Assembly: GCA_026027325.1 (NCBI GenBank)
Contig: JAMSLZ010000007.1
Coordinates: 2,046,001 to 2,110,000, forward strand
Direction: 5' to 3'
From: Actinomucor elegans
Taxonomy: Eukaryota; Mucoromycota; Mucoromycetes; Mucorales; Mucoraceae
Length of the DNA stretch: 64,000 nt
Each line of letters opens with the position of its first letter. The stretch's first letter is position 1. The position numbers and the translations under genes were made by a program. Below, piece after piece: positions 58,161-64,000 of this stretch. The notes under the pieces were generated by a model, which saw nothing but the letters and a program-made list of their open reading frames with translations, was not told the origin of the DNA and made no database searches.

Positions 58161-60248
58161 ATGAAAATGTCTAATCTGAATGACTCAAATTCTACAGCAG
58201 ATAATGTTACAGATTCACAAAGTCAATTCATACAGCCTCTTATTAATGATTTCGATTTGGACGTTGTGGATGAGGCAATGCTCCATCCTGAAAAACCAGA
58301 ATACATTGACCATTTTGGCTTTAAGGTTCAAGTTAAAACAGATACCGAGTATGCTCAAGATACAAGCGAGTCAGAAGACGAGTTTGAAGACGCGTCTAGT
58401 TTGAAGAGTGATAGTGTCAAGTCCAAAGGCACAGCTGGTCCTCAGGAAGACGACAGTATTAATATCACGCAAGCTAACCTCAAGACAACCACAATAGAAG
58501 GAGAGCCTGCAGAAGGAGAAAAGATAAATACTATGGAAGATTGGCATTTGATATCAAGTGTAGAAAAACTAGATCCAACTAATTCGTCATCAGAAACCTC
58601 TTCTGTTGTCACTGACAGTAGCAAACCGAACAACACCAGTTACTATGATATTTTTTTATCCAAGTTTTCTAGGCTTGGTAACCAAGATTCTGTGAAGCAA
58701 GCTCAGTTGAAACAAGAGACAAGCCATAATCTTGAGTTGTTAAAAAAAGAATCATCTACAGGTGATACAGACTGGGGTAAACTCTCTATGGGCACCTACA
58801 AGAATAAAGTACTGATATCCTATAGAGTTTTGGTCTTCGGTTATATCAGATTTCGATCGTGTTAACCGTACAGAACATAGTAAATTCCGTTCTATGCTCA
58901 GTATCGGTATTCCTTCTAATTTACGAGGTATGCTATGGCGCATCTTTTCCAATTCAGTCAATAGTGATTTGATTGAAAACGAATACCGAGAGTTACTTAG
59001 CAAGACTAGTGCCCACGAAAAGCTGATCCAAAGAGATTTACCACGTACTTTTCCTAGTTTACCTTACTTTAAAGAGAAAGATGGAGAAGGACAGCAAATG
59101 CTATTTAATGTTATCAAGGCTTATAGTTTATTTGATGAACAAGTAGGATACTGTCAGGGTCTTCATTTCGTCGTAGGCTGCTTGTTATTGCATGTAAGCA
59201 TAGAGTGATATTACACTATTTCTTACACTAATGATGACTATATAGATGCCGGATGAAGCAGCCTTTTGTGTATTAATCAAGCTAATGAGCCATTACGGTT
59301 TACGTGGTCATTTCACACCGCAGATGGAGACCCTCCATGAGCGTATGTATCAATTTGATCAGTTACTTTTATTTCATTTGCCTCAAGTGCATCGCCACTT
59401 GGATGCGCAAGGTGTTTTACCAAGCATGTATGCATCGCAGTGGTTCATGACTCTATTTGCTTACCGGTGCCCACTTGATCTTGTTTTTCGAGTGTTTGAT
59501 CTCGTCTTTGTCGAAGGATCACGTATTATTTTAAACTTTGCTTTGGCGCTCATGAAGAAGAACCAGCAAATTATCTTAAGTTTGGAGTTTGAATCTTTGT
59601 TGGAGTTTTTTGCTAGTAGTGTCTTTGATGCTTACAAGGTAAAATTTATAGATTCACTTCGCTATCTTTTTTAACCTTTTGTAATAGGATGACCCCTATG
59701 GGTTTGTTCAGGATGCTTACCGATTTGATATCCCTTTGCGACAATTAAGAAAGCTTTCCAGGCAATACACCATCGAAGCAGCCAAAGAAGCCAAAATTCA
59801 ATCGATAGAAGATAATATCAAACGAGAAAACATAGAGCTTCAAGAACAAATAAAAAAACTACGCAAATCATACAAAGCCCTTGAAATCGAGCATCAGGAT
59901 ATAGCACAGCAAGTAATAGACTCTAGGATATCAATGGCTAGTCTTGATTCAGAAAACCAGCAGTTGAAGCGTGAATTGGCCGTGATGAAATCAGAGATGA
60001 TCAAGATAAAATCAGTGATGGAAAGCGAACGTCAAGACCAGTTTGAGGTACTGGCACAGCACAATGCTAAATTGGTGGATATCAACTCAACGCTCGAGGA
60101 CAGATTGCAGGAAATAGAAACAGAGTTGATCACTACAAAACTAAAGTATGCTGAAAGTGAAAATGACTATGAAATAATGAAGCAGAAGCTAAATGAAGCC
60201 CAAAAACTGAGTTTGTCCCGAAACAAACAACAATCTAGTCTTATCTAA
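58161..60248 (+). CDS. TBC-domain Rab GTPase-activating protein with C-terminal coiled coil
   Basis: Exons 58161-58776, 58826-59193, 59246-59638 and 59688-60248 encode 645 residues. The first 205 are acidic, Ser-rich and probably disordered. The TBC domain spans about residues 220-460. It has the arginine finger in IPSNLRGMLWRIFSNS and the glutamine finger in VGYCQGLHFVVGCLLL. SQWFMTLFAYRCPLDLVFRV and DLVFVEGSRIIL follow. A long coiled coil (about 480-640) completes the protein. This layout (acidic N-terminus, TBC, coiled coil) fits the Gyp5/Gyl1/Evi5 group, which acts on Rabs of Golgi-to-membrane and endosomal traffic. The exact Rab is not deducible. ATG 58161 is followed by another Met two codons on; either could serve. 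Confidence 0.9.
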
Positions 60249-62556
60249 TTGAAACTCTTATTAATTGTATAAATATATCTCGCTATTACATACTTGTTAA
60301 ATTTGTTAACTATATTACATTTATTGCATATCCGCGTGTGCTCATTATACATGATGTTGAAATTAGAATAACAATACACTCTGATGGAGCTTCAAATATA
60401 AGTACTTTAGAAGAATTAATAACTTTCACTCATTCGAAATAATACGTTTTGCACTATACATTTCACTAAAACCAAAGCTGTGTCCAAATTTTATTGACTC
60501 AGGCATAATTTTGCAAACTTGAAGGATTCCACAGAGAGTAATGCATCGGAGTTGTTATTTTAATTATCACCAATGGCATCCATGTTCCTGAATTCTAGTG
60601 TTTCTCGTCTAGTGCTTGCTTATGCTGATGTATCATTACGAAACTTAATTTTTTCAACAGAGCGGGTGGGCTTCCGTATTATACTCAAAAATAAACGGGT
60701 AATCTGGGGTTATTGCAAATATGTATATGATTTTGTAGCTTTAATGATTTTAATGGGAGAAAAGGCGGCAAAAACTACAAAGTACGTTTCTTTAATTCTT
60801 AGGTTATGTAGCTGACGCGAATCAATACAAGTATTTTTGGTAAATAAAGCGCAAACGAAAGTATCACTTTTTTGACTAACAGAGCTTTGTACTCATTGAA
60901 AGTGCAACACACGGAAAGTGCACTAGTCAGTCGTTGCAATAGAATGTACTCATAACACTTGTATTGAATAATAGTCTTTGTTGATGCAATAGTTCATCCT
61001 GAACACATACTAGCTATCGAATGCGATATTAAATCGAGAAATGCTGAGATATTTAAAATGAGCCAAATATGGTTCAATTTCAGAAAAAAAAAAGTCGTTA
61101 GGATACTAGTATGTCTTCAAGCCCAATTTTTTGAACCATTACAATTTTTTATGTATTAAGAAGGCGATATTTTGGAGACATAGCATATTGATAATATGGG
61201 GTTAAACACTAAATGTAAGCAGATGTATTTACAGCCGTTACAATGTCAAAGGGTGTTTGTTTTGGTGTTTGAGTTTTTCAATTTTCAATGGGATATTGGA
61301 CTTTGAGCGATTTCAGAAACTAAACTTTACAATACCAAATCAAACGAAGTATAGCATAAACTTTGCATTATTTGACGTACAGTTTTATTCTACACAGATT
61401 GAATTATTACATATTTTTATTAACAATAGTTTATTACAAAAATGAGATCAAAGTTTAAGACAGATTTTTTCTTTTGCGTTCTTCTGACAAATGTATGTAA
61501 AACGACACTAACCATATATATGAAAAAGTGATTGAGTTTTAAAACCAAATGTTTAGTATCATTGGATAACGGAGACTGAATATGATATGTGCCTTCATTT
61601 CACAAAATTTAGTCTGTGAGAGCAATGAGCAGAGATGCATTTTTAGTATTTAAAAAAAAAGCAATAACCGATTTTGAAAAGTTAGTGCTTGTAATGCAGT
61701 ACTACCATCACAGATGATGAAAAACGAAAAAACGCTTGATACTTGCATTAGGCGGAAGTTGAAAATGAGAATGAATTAAACCTTATTGAGTTACTGTAAA
61801 CATTGCAAAGCAGCGTCCAAATCAACAGGAAATTGAAATAAATAAATAATATTCGGGAAAAAGGTAGAATAAAATGCACTCTTTCTAATGATGATACTTT
61901 AATGGTAATATGTCAGCGAAAGTAACCTTTAAAAGCATTTAAATAAATGTTTTACGCCCAGAATGGGATGATCTATCTCAGCATGGTCTGATGTAACACA
62001 CAAAAAAAAAACTCATTAGCCTGAAGGGGGTAATGATTCACCCAGTTCTATTCTTAACTCACTTTTTTTTTTTTTCACAGAGAAACTTAGGGGCGATGTT
62101 GGAAAGAGGGCTTACGGACTTGTTTCTCTTTTTTTTCTCTTTTTGTTTTGTTCTTCCCTCTCTCTCTGTTGATCATTTTTTTCATTTTTTGTTCTATGTT
62201 AGTATTAACTAAAAATGATCTAGTTGCATAGGTTTTTTCCAAGCTTTTAAGCGCTTATTGATGATTGAATACTTGAATAAAAACCTTTTATTTACCATAC
62301 AGATGGATTTGATTGGCTAACTCCAAAAGTTTTTTTTAGAGGAGACAAAGAGAGCGATAATGGCTGTGGTGCCAAAAAGAAAGCGAGTAAAAAAAAAGAT
62401 AGAAGAAAAAAATCCTTTTCTTTTATATTTTCAGCAGCGTTTTTTCTTCCTTTTTCTTTCTCTTTTTTACTTTCCATACATTTTTTCATAGTGTTAACCT
62501 TTATCCAAACTACAAGGTACAATACAAGCAAACAAGAATATAGCGAATAGCCCTTA
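60249..62556. other. Gene-free spacer, 2.3 kb
   Basis: This lies between the TBC gene and the PHD gene, both on plus. One dispersed repeat copy is at about 60991-61050, plus several short AT-rich frames. Pyrimidine-rich tracts lie at about 62060-62080 and 62120-62195. Confidence 0.5.
60991..61050 (-). repeat. Dispersed ~60 bp repeat, copy 15
   Basis: This minus-orientation copy reads TTCATCCTGAACACATACTA, then GCTATCGAATGCGATATT, then AAATCGAGAAATGCTGAGAT. Confidence 0.65.
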
Positions 62557-64000
62557 ATGAGTAAGTAAAAGCCAACAATGGTTTTGCTAATGGACCAACC
62601 AGTATTCAATAGTAGCAACTACAGCACCTGTAAGAAGCAAGCCTGTCAGTAGTGGAAGAAGAAAACAAAAGATTCCTGAACCTGTCATAGTGTCTGACGA
62701 AGAGAGCGTTGAAGACGAATCGATAACAAGATGCGTCTGTGGCGAATCACGTAAATTTAAAACCACAAGTCAATGTCGTTAAACTAACTCTCCCTATAGA
62801 TAGCATTGGTCTTATGGTATGCTGTGATCAATGTGAAGTATGGCAGCATTGCGAATGTATGGGTTTAGAAGAGCATGAGATTCCTGACCAATACTATTGT
62901 GAACTATGTAAACCTTCTGATCACGTCGAGGTCAAGGGTTACGACAAGTATGTTCTCTTTATCAAGTTGAGCTTTCGGTCGACTTACTAACTCATTTTCA
63001 ATTGTAGAACGCGTAGATATTACAAACCCTGTTCGCCAGTGTCTACTGAGACAGTAGAAAAGAGAATACCCAAGAGAAGAACTACATTTAACAGTCGAGA
63101 AGCCTCCATTTCTCTGGAGGAAGTTTTGGCATTCAGAAATGCAATCGAACAGTCCAAGACGTATGATGCTTCTGGTATAGAAATAACGAATGGTGAAATT
63201 CAAGTACAATACGGCTCTGTTCATTCTATCGAAGAAAGTATAACTATTTTGCAAGATTATGGTAAATGATCAAGAAAGCATTATCGAAACATTTATAGCT
63301 AATCCCAAATTCTAGCAGAAGAGAATGGTAATATGGCAAAACAAGCTCGACCTAAACGAAATGGGCACTCAAAGAGAAACTTGGAAAAAGAACAAACATC
63401 GAAAACAACTGCAAAAAGTACTAGAGAAAAGAAGACTCGCCCTCGCAATAACCCCCGAAATTCTTCCTGGACAAGCAATTCAACCTTTTCCTCCTCTACT
63501 ACACACACTGTTGCCATCCCAACTGCATCATCAACGGTCACATCGGCCTCGCGTCGATCCAATCACAAAGTCGCGTCGCGTTCGCGTACATCAACTCCGC
63601 AACCCGAAGTAAAAACACCGACAAGCTGTGGCAGCCAATTATTTGAACATTTTTCACAGTCCGCTCGCGAGAACTCTCCGCCAGCAAAAGTTCGGTTACC
63701 CTCTCATCGTATGACCATTGTCGAGATGAATAGAAGAGCTAATCAAATACTAGAGTATATTTGTTCTATGCAAGTTGAGATTGCTACTTCGAAGCGTCGA
63801 CTTCGAGAGGCAGATGATGATGAAGAAGACGAAGAAGAAAGCAGAAAGCGCCGTGCGCTATTGGATGCTCAAATTAGCGAGGCTATGACCAAAGCTGCCC
63901 AACAAATCGATGATGATGAAGATAGTAAAGAAAATCGTAGACCCACACCAATTTTGATACCAGGACAGTTTGATCACGCTTCTTCTCCTTCCTCGTCACT
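62557..64000 (+). CDS. PHD-finger protein, Cti6-like (Rpd3/Clr6 histone deacetylase complex), C-terminus beyond right edge
   Basis: Exons 62557-62560, 62625-62750, 62800-62947, 63008-63261 and 63316-64000+ give about 405 residues. The coding start is ATGA, at once followed by GTAAGT; the frame resumes after CTACAG. The PHD finger (Cys4-His-Cys3) reads TRCVCGE, then MVCCDQCEVWQHCECMGLEE, then YYCELCKP. A Ser/Thr/Arg-rich middle follows, then RMTIVEMNRRANQILEYICS and MQVEIA, an acidic run and a coiled-coil-like stretch. The segment after the acidic linker resembles the conserved C-terminal region of Cti6, which bridges Rpd3L-type deacetylase to chromatin. Cti6 identity is from family resemblance in memory. 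A generic PHD co-regulator is the alternative. Confidence 0.78.

Noticed and set aside
60573..60815. Plus-strand frame of 80 codons
   Set aside because: No similarity to anything I know, no supporting neighbour and short length.

Overview
The window looks like nuclear DNA of an early-diverging filamentous fungus, most likely Mucoromycota (Mucorales, Mucor/Rhizopus-like). The grounds are AT-rich spacers full of long poly-T/poly-A runs, genes dense in 50-80 nt GT-AG introns, and a gene set (Rax2, Vtc4, Atg15, PKA, Rheb, a Zn2Cys6 factor, a degenerate pseudokinase, a LINE-type zinc-knuckle fragment) that fits fungi. Genus cannot be fixed from sequence alone. Gene models below were built by hand. 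Wherever a gene is complete, the exon lengths sum to a multiple of three, with one exception: a Zn2Cys6 gene that appears to lack one base.

Layout. 1-1899 (-) secreted 5'-nucleotidase/metallophosphatase, cut by the left edge. 4243-5910 (-) cAMP-dependent protein kinase catalytic subunit. 6282-6962 (-) small membrane protein. 8032-8756 (-) Ubc13-type E2. 10341-11830 (+) decayed secreted-protein gene. 13132-13904 (-) Rheb. 16477-16548 (-) tRNA-Glu(TTC). 18845-20098 (-) HSL-type hydrolase. 21390-22248 (-) LINE C-terminal fragment. 22439-23468 (+) exosome subunit Rrp41. 23704-30877 (-) a very large Rax2 with an SH3 tail. 33200-35621 (-) Vtc4 and 35741-38159 (-) methylcrotonoyl-CoA carboxylase alpha, in tandem. 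39253-40925 (+) CDK8. 40981-42495 (-) pseudokinase. 43234-44371 (+) acidic/basic protein. 44632-45355 (-) polyQ protein. 45664-46872 (+) DXD glycosyltransferase. 49090-50983 (-) cytochrome P450. 51826-52705 (-) Zn2Cys6 factor with an apparent frameshift. 55413-57056 (+) Atg15 lipase. 58161-60248 (+) TBC-domain RabGAP. 62557-end (+) Cti6-like PHD protein, cut by the right edge.

The genes do not form an operon or biosynthetic cluster. Several belong to growth, nutrient and trafficking pathways (PKA, Rheb, polyphosphate synthesis, autophagic lipase, RabGAP, polarity landmark), but nothing shows they are co-regulated.

The most unusual material is: (1) a degenerate dispersed repeat of about 60 bp with at least a dozen copies in the spacers, six of them in one 1.2 kb stretch; (2) a Rax2 whose roughly 1,080-residue cytoplasmic tail has five spaced R/K-W-T/K motifs and ends in an SH3 domain; (3) micro-exons of 11, 18 and 25 nt that encode parts of active sites, and two genes whose first intron follows the start codon at once; (4) a GC-AG intron and an in-frame, stop-free, A-rich intron; (5) a Pho4-type CACGTG site inside a Vtc4 intron. 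No CRISPR array, complete mobile element or viral insertion was recognised.
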